Shown one piece after another: positions 11,873 to 22,015 of a stretch of DNA of 64,000 nucleotides. Source of the DNA: Rheum nobile. Taxonomy: Eukaryota; Streptophyta; Magnoliopsida; Caryophyllales; Polygonaceae. The translations under genes and the position numbers were made by a program. Position 1 is the first letter of the stretch, and every line of letters starts with the position of its first letter. The DNA is taken from positions 4,092,001 to 4,156,000 of the forward strand of contig WOAB01000506.1 in the NCBI GenBank assembly GCA_027886185.1. Reading direction: 5' to 3'. A model generated the notes under the pieces. That model worked only from the letters and a program-made list of their open reading frames with translations, was not told where the DNA came from and did not search any database.

Positions 11873-12640
11873 ATATACAACATGCGGACACCTATCAGTC
11901 CTCCACTCCTCCATTCACGCAATCCGATGAATATGATTAACAACGTGTGATTTCAAGTTACAATAATCATAGGGGGCTTTTGATAATTTTCCCTCTTCCA
12001 AGGGGTTATCCCTTATGCATGCTACTATCTTCTCCCGTGAAGTTTGTTTTTGTTGTCGCCACTTCATCTCGATCTTGTTCAAACTTTTCCTATCCAAAGC
12101 ACACACAAACCCTATCTCCTTCTTCTCTTTTGACCATCTCGTTGAGTTGTAATCTTCTACTCCATTTCTAATCCCCAAAGATCAACATTTCCAACCCCGA
12201 ACAAATCGAATTCCAACCTAACTTGAGAAATTAGAGCGAATTCCAGTTCCCGGATTTTGAAGTGATTTTTTCATATCGATTTCACATTTTTAAAAAGTGA
12301 TTTTTACATCTAATTAGTGATAATATAAATAAAATTAAAATTAAAATAATAATATTTTGAAATCACTACTAATAATCAATTAATAACAATCAATGTAATT
12401 CTGTACATATATAATATATTGAATCATGTCATATACCAAGAAATAAATGAATTAAAAAAAATTTTGAATAAAATGTGACTAATTAAATGAAAAAATTAAA
12501 AGAGAACACTTGAAAAATACTAATATATTCTATCTAACATGGAAATCGGGATCAAAGGTGAATAGTCTATATGTTGAAAAGGAAATCAAGATCATATCTA
12601 AAATATTTTATGTAATAATAATAATTGGAAAAAAGATAAT
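11873..12640. other. Intergenic region without recognisable gene
   Basis: Between the Harbinger-type element and the Helitron-like ends, short overlapping frames exist on both strands (about 11915-12178). They have no recognisable product or splice structure. The DNA becomes very AT-rich after 12280. Confidence 0.5.
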
Positions 12641-14590
12641 TTAGTGACGTGTCACGATGTGGAGTATATTAGTGAAAACAAATCACATAAATCAAGGCTT
12701 CAAACCAAAAGTGGTCTTAGTTAGGTTTTATTTTAGTATTATATAGTAGATTATACATCAAGGCTTCAAACCAATCATATAAACGGAAAACCTTATAAAT
12801 TAGAAATAGGTGTGACAAATAATTTATAAGATATGATATACATAGTCCCTTAAACTATTTGAATTAATTTTGAAATAATATTGTTCCACTAATAATAAAT
12901 ATGTACTTAGTTTTTTCGAGATATTTGAATACTATTGATTAAAGCAACAATTAAATTCTCCTTTATTAATATATCATTTATATGAGATATTTATGATTAG
13001 ATTGAATTTAAATCTAGAAAAAATAACAAAAATGAATTTTGATTTAGATATTGTGTTGCAAAATAATATTAATTAAAAAATACATGAATATTGATATAAG
13101 TTTTAGTTTATTTGGAAAGTGTTCTCCATAGATATGATGTTTCTCAATCTTTGATTTTATCACATATGTTTTATCTACTATGTTTTATTTAGAAAAAGGC
13201 ATTACAACCAAATTTTTTGACATATCCTACCGATTAGGTAAAATAAAAATTTAAGTTAGTAGTGTCAAAACTTATTCTGGTTAATTAAGAACCGTAAGCA
13301 AAAATGGAGAATTACTAAATTAAATGAAAAAATCAATAATAAATCTGATATCCTAAATTAGTTTCATATATTATATTTTCAATCTCATATCGTATATTTT
13401 TTGAATTATTTTTCTAAAAAAATTGTTATAACTTATAACCAAAACTCATGATCTTCGATTTTTTGCAAATTTTATTTAGTTTACAATCACATATCCACAA
13501 ATATGTAGCAATTAGTTACATTGATTCTTACCAATTCTGAGTTAATTAGTGTTGTGGAAGTTTTGGATTTGTTATCGCTTGTGATTAGTTTGTAATCTTA
13601 CTTTCTAAATGATTTGTACTCTTTGTGAATGATTTGTTTTTACAATAGGAAAATATTAGTGCTAGATTTAGAATAAAAATATTTGATATATATAACTAAT
13701 TTTATTTAAAAAATATAAAATGACATGTGACAGTTTTAATAAGAGAGTGTCATGTGGCGTAGTTAGGTTCGAGTTTAGTATATATACAGTAGATTAATCT
13801 ACTATTATTCTACTATATATCTAAATGTATAAAGAGGCAAAACTAAAAGGCACAAAAGAGACGATACCTGCTCACAAATAATGTTGTATATTCTCTCCGG
13901 AAAAGATGAGGTTTTGGTGGTCTAACACGATACCTGGACCAAACTAATCTAAATTGCAGCCCGTTCTTACTCTGATTAATCAAATAGAGCAACCTTGTAC
14001 TCACGCTTGTGACATTTCCTTCTCTTATGCACCACACAACATAATATATCAAATAGTAAATCTTGACTTGCTAACCTGATTCTCAGCAATTGAAAATAAA
14101 GAGTCTTCATAGGAACCACCGAGTATATTTTGTTGAAAAAACAACATAAGAGCAACATAAACAAAAATTCAAATGGAGTTTCGTATATTTTATTGAAGCA
14201 ACATAAATATTCAGTCTAATATTTTTTTTTTAATTTGTTATATTCCTAATCATTTGATTTGTACTTTTTTCTAATTGCCTAATTGATTTGTAATCTTTTC
14301 AATTGATTTTTATTTAGCTAAGGAAAGATTAATTATAGGTAGTATAGAAATCTTTAACATATAAGTTCGTAATCTTTTCAATTGATTTGTATTTAAATAA
14401 GGAAATAATAGTTATATGTTTAGTATAGAAATCTTTAATATATAAGTTAATTTGTTTAAAAATTTTAAAAATAGAGAAAATGACAAATGTCGAAATTAAC
14501 GTGAAAGCGCCATTTGACGAAATTAACATGGAAGCGCCATGTGATGTAATTTTATTATACTTTAGTAGTTATATAGTAGATTTAGAGCAT
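12640..14590. mobile_element. Cluster of Helitron-like 5' termini
   Basis: Three minus-strand segments ending near 12754, 13795 and 14582 read, on the minus strand, TCTACTATATAATACTAAAA-type starts followed by CCTAACTA and CACATG/GCGC motifs. A plus-strand TCTACTATATATC start lies at about 13811. These resemble the TC-starting 5' ends of plant Helitrons. No CTRR 3' end with hairpin and no Rep/helicase ORF was found, so the calls are tentative. A 17-base direct repeat (TCAAGGCTTCAAACCAA) occurs at about 12693 and 12759. Confidence 0.3.
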
Positions 14591-14599
14591 TGGATTCTT

Positions 14600-15254
14600 G
14601 GTTGATTGTTCCTCCTAATGTAACAATTTTATGCCTCTCTAATTGTAGAACAAGATAATAAGCCTTGTTGACCAAAGGAGCTGGATCCATGGACAAAATA
14701 TTACTTCGCACAGGCTGAAACATATCTTTGAGTCCCATCAAGAACTATGTCAACTTAGTTTGTTATCCAGATTCAAAATCTTCTCGTTAACATCACAAGT
14801 ACATTTTTTACAAATGCATACTGAAAATTCTTCAAGATTCACAATGTCACTTCAAATTCTCTTGAGTTTCCGAAAATAATCAACAAGAGAATCCATTCCT
14901 TGAGTGAGATTCGCTAACTCTCTTCATAATTAATACAACAGAGGTACATTTGATTCTCCAAACCTCTCATTGATTTCATCCAAAGTTGTTTTTGCAAAAG
15001 TCACATTAATAAAGCAATTTGAGAACGATTCTATCGTTGAATTTATGATCCAACAATGTACCATATAATCAGCACGAGTCCATTGTTCTTTTTTTTTTAG
15101 AATCGTCTTCTGGTTGAGTTACAGTTCCATATATGAACCCTAATTTGTACTTTGCTCCAAGTGCTAGCTTGATTCCTCTGCTCCAGCTTAGAAAATTTTC
15201 TTCAATGAACACACTTGTCACCAGTTGTGCTCCTGGATGATCCGAGTTTGACAA
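14600..15254 (-). pseudogene. Ty1/copia gag relic
   Basis: On the minus strand, the frame starting at 15254 opens with a copia Gag N-terminus (NSDHPGAQLV, then NFLSWSRGIKLALGAKYKLGF). After a frameshift near 15090 the homology continues as a TRADYMVHCWIINS segment and an ERFGESN box, then becomes a stop-laden gag to about 14600. The order and motifs fit the capsid-like Gag N-terminal part. No protease or pol follows, and no LTR was found. It lies directly beside the Cassandra element. Confidence 0.75.
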
Positions 15255-15278
15255 CTCAATAGGAATGCTCCTCGATCA

Positions 15279-15479
15279 TGTAAGACCTGAGGCCTTAGAA
15301 GCGTCATCCCATGCCAATCCGAAGACTTCCAAAAGGTCACCATCCCAGTACTACTCTCACCCTAGCACGCTTAACTTTAGAGTTCTTTGTTCTCACTTGA
15401 ACCATGAAAAGGAAGAGTTCTTGTTGACATGGGTAGCACTCTAATCTTTATAAAATGATTACAAATCTGGGGTGTTACA
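15279..15479 (-). repeat. Cassandra 3' LTR with 5S rRNA-like promoter
   Basis: This 201-base LTR is bounded by TGTAAC and CTTACA on the minus strand. Its 5S-derived core retains the region of the RNA polymerase III internal control boxes. It is not a functional 5S gene, because the sequence departs from 5S on both sides. Confidence 0.85.
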
Positions 15480-15576
15480 AACACCCCCACCCTTGACGAA
15501 CTCGTCAAGGCTCAAAGACCTCCATCTGGGTTGAGCGACCGCCCTCAAGGCCAAGTTCACTCGTAACCCAAAGTCG

Positions 15577-15588
15577 GATCTGATACCA
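15577..15588 (-). other. Cassandra primer-binding site
   Basis: On the minus strand TGGTATCAGATC follows the 5' LTR edge by two bases. It matches the 3' end of plant initiator Met tRNA apart from late positions. Confidence 0.8.
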
Positions 15589-15657
15589 TATGTAAGACTT
15601 GAGGCCTTAGAAGCGCCATCCCATGCCAACCCGATGACTTCCCATAAGGTCACCCTT

Positions 15658-15830
15658 CTTGGTTCAAAGAAAGTGGAAGATCTAGAGGGGAGCAAGAAGT
15701 ACCGTCTTCGATATCTAATACTAAGAAGTTAACTTCTTATAAAGTGTTTCAAGGGTTCAGCAATAAACAAAAAGCGACGATGTCACAAAGTGAAGAGAGG
15801 CTCAATAGAACCATATTGAAAATGAGAAAA
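15658..15830. repeat. Isolated partial copy of the 245-base repeat
   Basis: Starting at about 15668, the segment follows the same word order as the repeats at 16308-17020: GTCTTCGATATCTAATACTAAGAAG, then AAAGTGTTTC, then ACGATGTCACAA. About 480 bases of unrelated AT-rich DNA lie between it and the main array. Confidence 0.55.
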
Positions 15831-16307
15831 CTAGAAATCTTATATTTCTACTTTTCTCTCAATAATATTTGTCTTCACCAATTTCAAGCATGTGACTATG
15901 TGAGGCACAACTTCTCTCCTTGAGTATGGATGTTCACTAAATAAGAGTTCAACTGATAGGAAAAAAATGTAGCTTCAGTAACTTAAAGGTATAGGGTCAA
16001 TTACATAAAATATCCTAAATTTTTTGGTAATTGCACTCTTTATCCTAAAATATTCAAACCACACCAAATACTATCACCTTTTACATATGTTGCAAGCATT
16101 ATCTTATATCCCTCATTAGTGAATTTAGTCGACCATTTTAAAAGATGCATGAACTTATATAATTATGTATCTACATCGTACAAAATATATAACATGTTTA
16201 TTTTATTTAGAATAATTTAAAAAATTAATTAAACTCATACAACATAATTGCATGGTACTATCGATCTATAACATACTCAAAATATGGGGTTTTAAAGTCT
16301 TAACATA

Positions 16308-17020
16308 AAAGTTGAGAGTTGAACGAATATTGAGGGGCAGAGTGCGTCTTCAGTATCTGATTCCAAGAAGATTAGGGAGCTTCATATATATGAAGTGTTT
16401 CACACATTGCATAGAGAGTCAATATCAAAAGACAAAACGATGGATGCTCAATTTGCATATCAGAACATTACAAGAGAAATTGGAAGTCATATTATCGAAT
16501 TATACGGACCGTTCATGCATAAAGGAAGTTTTTGAGAATCTTAACATTGAAGTAGAGAGCTCATAGACGAAGGAAGAGCTAGAGCGAGAGCAAGATGTAA
16601 AGTATTCAGTATCAGATGCCAAAAAAATTCGAGGAGATTCATGTAGAAAGTACTCCACCTATTTAGTAAGAAAACAAAGTGATTCGATGTCATAAGATGA
16701 GGTTAGATTCAATTAGCATATCAAGACATTATAAGAGGAATATAAAGTCATATTATCCAAGCATAAAAAGTTTTCAGGCAAAACAAAAGTATTTTAGAAT
16801 TGAAGTAGAGAGTTCAAAGAAGATATAAGAGATAGATCAAGAGAAAGAAGTACAGTCTTTTCTATTTGATGAAAAGAAGTTTAAGGAGCTTTGTTTACAA
16901 AGTGCTTCACATACATGTTGATGCAGAAACAAAGAAAGTTGATATCACAAGACGATGGGAGACTTAATTAATTTGCATATCAAAACAATCCAAGAAGAAT
17001 TACTCGATAATTTACAACTA
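16308..17020 (+). repeat. Degenerate tandem repeat, three units of about 245 bases
   Basis: Units begin at about 16308, 16549 and 16802 with a GAAGTAGAGAG-type word (GTTGAGAG in the first). Each proceeds through a TCAGTAT/TTGATG block, an AAGTGCTTCACA block, a ATCACAAGACGATG block and an AATTTGCATATCA block. Divergence between units is high, roughly one third by eye. Short open frames (16312-16566 and 16955-17200) run through them. Their translated units look related, so a decayed coding repeat cannot be excluded. No protein family was recognised. Confidence 0.7.
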
Positions 17021-17339
17021 ATAATTCATAATTTGTATATAATATATGTACTTAGAAAATTCATTTTCCCAGCTTATAAGGGTGAACCATTCTCGGATAA
17101 GAAACATTTCTCTTTATGGAAGCAAAGAGAGTTATTTGCTCTTATTAGTAAGTGCCCAACTTATAAGGAATGCGAGGAATCCATGAGAATAGTTACGTAG
17201 ACGGAAAATCCTATTTGATCTACCGATTGTTTAATTGATCCTTAGGATTTTTGACCCCTTAAGGGGATCAAATAACAATTTTAGACTCCTAATTAAATAA
17301 ATTAGCTCATTGATCTCCTAAGCCTTTAAAAACCCATAA

Positions 17340-17396
17340 ATTCTAAACCCTAAATCCTACACCCTAAACCCTAATCCATAAAACCTAAACCCTAAA
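17340..17396. repeat. Interstitial telomere-like motifs
   Basis: Several TAAACCCTA-type words occur, some exact (CTAAACCCTAA) and some mutated, over about 55 bases. The plant telomere unit is CCCTAAA. The short, degenerate run with flanking transposon DNA indicates an internal site, not a chromosome end. Confidence 0.75.
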
Positions 17397-17802
17397 AAAA
17401 ACACTTTCACCCCCCTTTGGGCCATATGTATAGTAATTGGGGGTCATACTTGCAATTTTAAAAAAAATAAACCTAAATTTACTATATTTTTTTTCTTAAG
17501 GGACTCTTCGCGCCCAATTTTCTCATGTTTAATTTGGTCCCTCGATATTTGGTCCACCAATTGTTTAATTTGAGTTCGAATACGAGTAATAGATGGACTC
17601 TCCTATTTCAGTCTTAATTCATTAACAACCTTCAAATTTCAACATTGGACTATGAAGTTCGAATACTATTGTTTAATACTCTCTTAGTAGGAAAACTCTC
17701 TTCCCTCATCTGGTGAGGGTTTCTCTAGCCTTACTAGGTAGCTGTTCCGTCTTTTCTGCTAGGTTGTTGTTCCGTCTATTGCTTTGAACTTCGCTGCTCA
17801 TT

Positions 17803-18640
17803 GTCAGGGGCAGACGCATGATTTTAGCCTAGTGGGGGCTAAAATTCTACTTGGCTAAAATCAATTAAATTACATTAACATATAGAAATACAATATTTGA
17901 AAAAAAATTCCCTTCATTTTCTGAACCATCAATACTTGGAAAAAATCTCTTCATTTTCTGAAATAATCAAATTATAAATTACATTAACATATAGCAATAC
18001 ATGCAAACAATTAAACAAGATAAGCTTAAGATAATTTCTTGCATTGCTAATCTGCCTAATCAGACCGTTAAAAAAAAACTGATCTCAAATTGAAATTATG
18101 CAGAAATTAAATTATCTTACTTCATTGCTAAAGCCTAAACTGCTAAACATCCATTATTACCTCACAAATCAGACTTTAAAAAAACTAGATCACACATTTA
18201 TCAGATCTCTAACTTAAGCCAACCAACAATTCCAATAGGTATTGCAGTGAAATCATTTAAAATTTAAAACATATTCACCTTAATCCTCCACGTCACGGCT
18301 CCACCATCTAGATATCACCCTCGTGACCCCCAACAACTCAGCAAGCTGGGCACCGCACCATCGCTGGGCACCGTTCCTCCCAACAGACACCAATGGCAGT
18401 CACGACAGTCACACCACCGCACCACCGCACCACCGCTAGGCACCACACCAGCAACTCAGCAAGTTGCAAGCGCACAGTAGCACCACCGCCAGCAAACCTT
18501 GTTCCTCCCACCGCTGGGCACCGCAGACCGCACCACCGCAATAGCACTCAGGACCGCTGGGCACCACCGCCGTTTGTTACTCTGTTTAGCTTCTTCTTGA
18601 AGGAATTGTGTCCTTTAATCAAATGTGCAATTACCGAACA
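17803..18640. mobile_element. hAT-like transposon end and GC-rich CACCGC block
   Basis: The segment starts CAGGGGCAGACGCATG and runs into AGTGGGGGCT, the classic terminal motif of a widespread plant hAT family. AT-rich DNA follows, then a GC-rich block (about 18290-18570) with imperfect repeats of CACCGCTGGGCACCGC. The matching right end was not found and may have been removed by the LTR element starting near 18648. No transposase is visible. Frames across the GC block on both strands are compositional. Confidence 0.45.
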
Positions 18641-18647
18641 TGGAATA

Positions 18648-21100
18648 TGACAACTAATGGAGATTTACAATCCGGGAATTTTAGGGATCATAGTGCTTTG
18701 CTAGAAGCCAACTACGATCAATGGGCTTAATCGGGTTAGGCCCATGGCTATAATAATCGGATCCTATGAGGTCACACACATAGAGTTATCGGACTGGATC
18801 AAACCAAACCGGAAGCCCATGTGGGACATGAATTTCGGCCCATTGGCTTTAATTGAGATATTGACTTTTATTATTAATGGATAAAAGTTACTATTAATAA
18901 TGACTTGATAAAGAGGTATCTTATTAGAAGATATATGGAAATAATATATTTGATATTATATCCATCAATTATGGGAAAATAGAATCTTATATAATTAATT
19001 GTTTCTCTTGGAAACAAAGCAACAAAACATTGAATCCTCCTCCAATTCAAGTGTGCGGCCGAACCACTCCAAAAGTAAGAAGCCAAGTTTGACTTCTTCG
19101 TTTGTCGTTCTAGCAGACGAGACCGAAGGCGATTCAGATTCCAGACTCGTGTGGACCAAGTAGAGAAGCCACACTTGGGATTTTCGATCTCTGTTGAAAT
19201 CTTACAGGAACATTTCAGGCTCGCATCAAACGGTTTGTAATCCTACTTCTAATTGATTCCTATTGATTCGTGCATGAAATCCTTTGTTAGATGTTAGAAA
19301 ATAGTTTTCTGAAATTCCGCTTATATGCATTTAATCCCAACAGTGGTATCATGAACCTCTTGCATAAATTGATAGGATCAAAATATTAAAAGAGTTAATT
19401 TTGATACATGTCTTGATTCAAATTAAGTGGTAAATTGATATATAGGTTAATTTACATGATTAAAATTATGATTTTGATTGATTGGATTAGCAAAGTTGTA
19501 GAACTTTATTAACAAATATGCATGTAAAATTGTTCTACCCATACTTGATTTATATGATTTAATTATGCAAGAGATATGATTTTTTGGCATGTTTTAATCA
19601 TTAGATGAAGATTTTGATTTTCATAAGATGGATCCATCACCCAAATTCTGTTTTTTATTTTTATTATTATTCTGAATTTTATGAAATTGTTTCATACAAA
19701 AAAAAAACATAACCGAACCGGATCGGATCCGGTTCGGGCACGCACCCCGGCTCATGGGGATGAGCCTAGCAGACCACGGTTCTGCACAGTGCAGAATCGT
19801 GGCCTGCGCGTGGTGCGGTCTGGCGCGCATGGGCTCAGACCACGGTTGGGTGCGCGTGCGGCTGTAGTGGCCAGCCACGGCTCGTGCGGTGCAGACTGCA
19901 GCTCGCGTGTTGGTCCACAGGGGCGGCGCGATTCGGTGGGCACGAGTCGATCCGGGTTTGACTCGGGCGCGACTCGGTCCAGTTGGGTAGATTTTGGGTT
20001 TTAGGATATTTTCCTAAAAAGTATAAGATAAGATATTATTTGTCCAATTGGATAATATTTGATATTATCTACAATATAATTTCATAAAAGTTGTTAGGAT
20101 AGATTCCCACTTGATTAAGATAAGGATATTTGATATCTTACATTGTTTATGCATATCTTATCAAATAATGTATTTTAATGATTAATTATGATTAATTCTA
20201 TATATTGATTTTAATTTTGAATTAATAATTGATATTGAATTATTTATCTCATGAGATGATTTATTTAATTTAATAATGTTTTATTTAAATTTATTTAAAT
20301 TGTTTATTGTTACTAATTAGATTAATATTGTTGATGATATTTGATATTATTATTGCATGCATGCTTTAGATATTATGATATTATTGCTTGCATGAGGTGA
20401 CTAGTATGACCCATTTTAAGATAGAAAATATGATCTGCGTATCGTTATGTATTTTTATAATTTAATTTCCAGTAATTAGATTATTTAGAAAATTATGTAA
20501 TACAAGAAGAGAAGATCCTAAGAAGACCAATGATGAAGATCCATGAAGGGTACCAAGGATAGAGATTCATGAAGTACATGACTCTTGAAGATTAGATCTT
20601 TAATTTTGGTTTTTAGGGGCCATACTAGGATCACATTTAATTATTGTATTTTGAATGCTTTATTACTTTAAGCATTGCATGATTGTTTGTTTATGCTATT
20701 TTGTTCACTAGTAAATAGACAATCATTGCATGCTTAAGTCCTTAAAAGAGTATTGAGGTATTGCCTTTCCATGTCATAACCCATGAGGCCCTTGGAATTC
20801 GTTGGATAGGTTTCGCCAAAGAGAGGTGTCCTTCTTTGACCTTGGGATAGTGAGAGTGGATCTATATAAGGGATTCATAAATCTTGATATGGTTATACTC
20901 AACAAGAGACCAAAAGACAAAGTTTTGGATTTTGAGGCATAGAGATGAGTCTAACATGGGATGTGGGCCATCAACCAAAAATTATAAGGAGTTATAATTA
21001 GTAAATGTTACTTACCTTGATCACATGCGACTTAGAAAAGTGTCAAAATACGCTTAGGTCTTATCTGAGATAGGATATTGGAATCATTTTATTTACTAGA
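18648..21100 (+). mobile_element. Non-autonomous LTR retrotransposon (LARD-like), 5' part
   Basis: A probable LTR (about 18648-19342) ends CCCAACA and is followed at 19344 by the primer-binding site TGGTATCATGAACC, similar to the initiator Met tRNA complement. The next 1.75 kb has no gag or pol. It includes a GC-rich block (19700-19990) with repeated CAGACCACGG words, then AT-rich DNA. No 3' LTR was found before a LINE fragment begins at about 21140, so it is truncated or lies in a rearranged region. The left LTR boundary is approximate. Confidence 0.6.
19344..19357 (+). other. Primer-binding site of the LARD-like element
   Basis: TGGTATCATGAACC lies one base after the LTR end and resembles the initiator Met tRNA complement TGGTATCAGAGCC. 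Confidence 0.7.
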
Positions 21101-21139
21101 GATGAGTTTAACTTTACAATTTTTTTTACTTTCTGTATG

Positions 21140-21540
21140 TTTTAGAAAATCAGATTCCTACACTCCTCAGAAGAGCCCCAAACAAAGCTTCTCGTCTTCT
21201 TTTCCATCTCGTCACAAACATATAAGGGAAGTTGCGCAGATTGCATCGAGTAATAAGGGATACTAGCAATGACCGATTTAGCCAGCGTAACTCGACCGGC
21301 CAAAGAAAGTAGTTTGGCCTTCCAGCCTGCCATTCTTGCATTCACCCGTTCAAGCAGATGCTTGTATGATTGCTTGGTTGGTCTCTTCTTAGACATCGGC
21401 ATGCCTAAGTAACGCCCAAGATCCTCCGTAGCAGGGATCCCGGCAATACCGCTAATCTGACAAGCAAGCTCAGCAGGGGTGCTATCAGAAAAGCAAACCA
21501 TGGACTTTTGAAATTTTACCTTCGGGCCTGAGCAAACCAT
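21140..21540 (-). pseudogene. LINE reverse transcriptase fragment
   Basis: The minus strand encodes an open stretch of about 130 residues with typical plant LINE post-catalytic RT motifs: NFQKSMVCFS-like start, GRYLGMPM, GWKAKLLSLAGRVTL and SIPYYSMQSAQLP. It belongs to a different LINE lineage from the one at 2312-8740. Neither the catalytic core nor the 3' end is present, so it is a fragment. It lies about 475 bases beyond the SEC3 stop codon. Confidence 0.85.
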
Positions 21541-22015
21541 GTAATTTTTACCTTTTAAAGATGGATATGTAAAATGAAGTTGAGCACCAGTATCTAAAAT
21601 GAGAAATACTTGAATGCATAAATAGAGGCACCATGCTACAAATCGAATTATCGAAATTCGAAATTTATTATATCGAAAAGTAACATTGGCGTCAATATTG
21701 TATTACTACTTGCTAATGTTGCATCCCGAAGAACAAAGAACACTGAAACTATATAAGGGCTATGAAACACCATTTTAGTGAAGTTCTAATATGAATAATG
21801 TCCACCAAGGAGCAAACTACTATCGAAAAAAAACATTCATTGAGGCTTATTATGACCTTATTTTATGAGAAATAAAAGATTTGAACAACATTTCTTGTCC
21901 CTCTCTTTGAATGGTTTGTGTTTTCATCACTCTTATTCCGATTTATCTAGAGCACAGGTTCATCTGGTCTCTTGAGGATCGAATCACTTTCCTCCCTAAA
22001 AGAGACGCATCTCTT

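Larger units (their letters stand above)
15279..15657 (-). mobile_element. Cassandra TRIM element (5S rRNA-derived LTRs), truncated
   Basis: On the minus strand a complete 3' LTR (15279-15479, starting TGTAACACCCC and ending CTTACA) carries a segment clearly derived from 5S rRNA (about 15325-15385, including AAGCGTGCTAGGGTGAGAG). The internal domain is only about 110 bases. It has a primer-binding site complementary to initiator Met tRNA (TGGTATCAGATC, 15577-15588) and a purine tract (AAGGGTGGGGGTGT, about 15480-15495). The 5' LTR starts at 15591 but survives for only about 65 bases. These traits define Cassandra, a non-coding element that uses the 5S promoter. Confidence 0.9.

Noticed and set aside
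15325..15385. 5S rRNA gene
   Set aside because: Only part of 5S is present and it is mutated; it lies in a Cassandra LTR with TG/CA ends, primer site and purine tract.
17340..17396. Chromosome end
   Set aside because: The telomere-like words are few and degenerate, and ordinary sequence continues on both sides.
18338..18650. Overlapping open frames on both strands in the CACCGC block
   Set aside because: Low-complexity GC-rich repeats keep all frames open; no protein family matches.
19621..20004. GC-rich open frames in the LARD-like element
   Set aside because: They lie in its non-coding leader, overlap on both strands, and are explained by composition.
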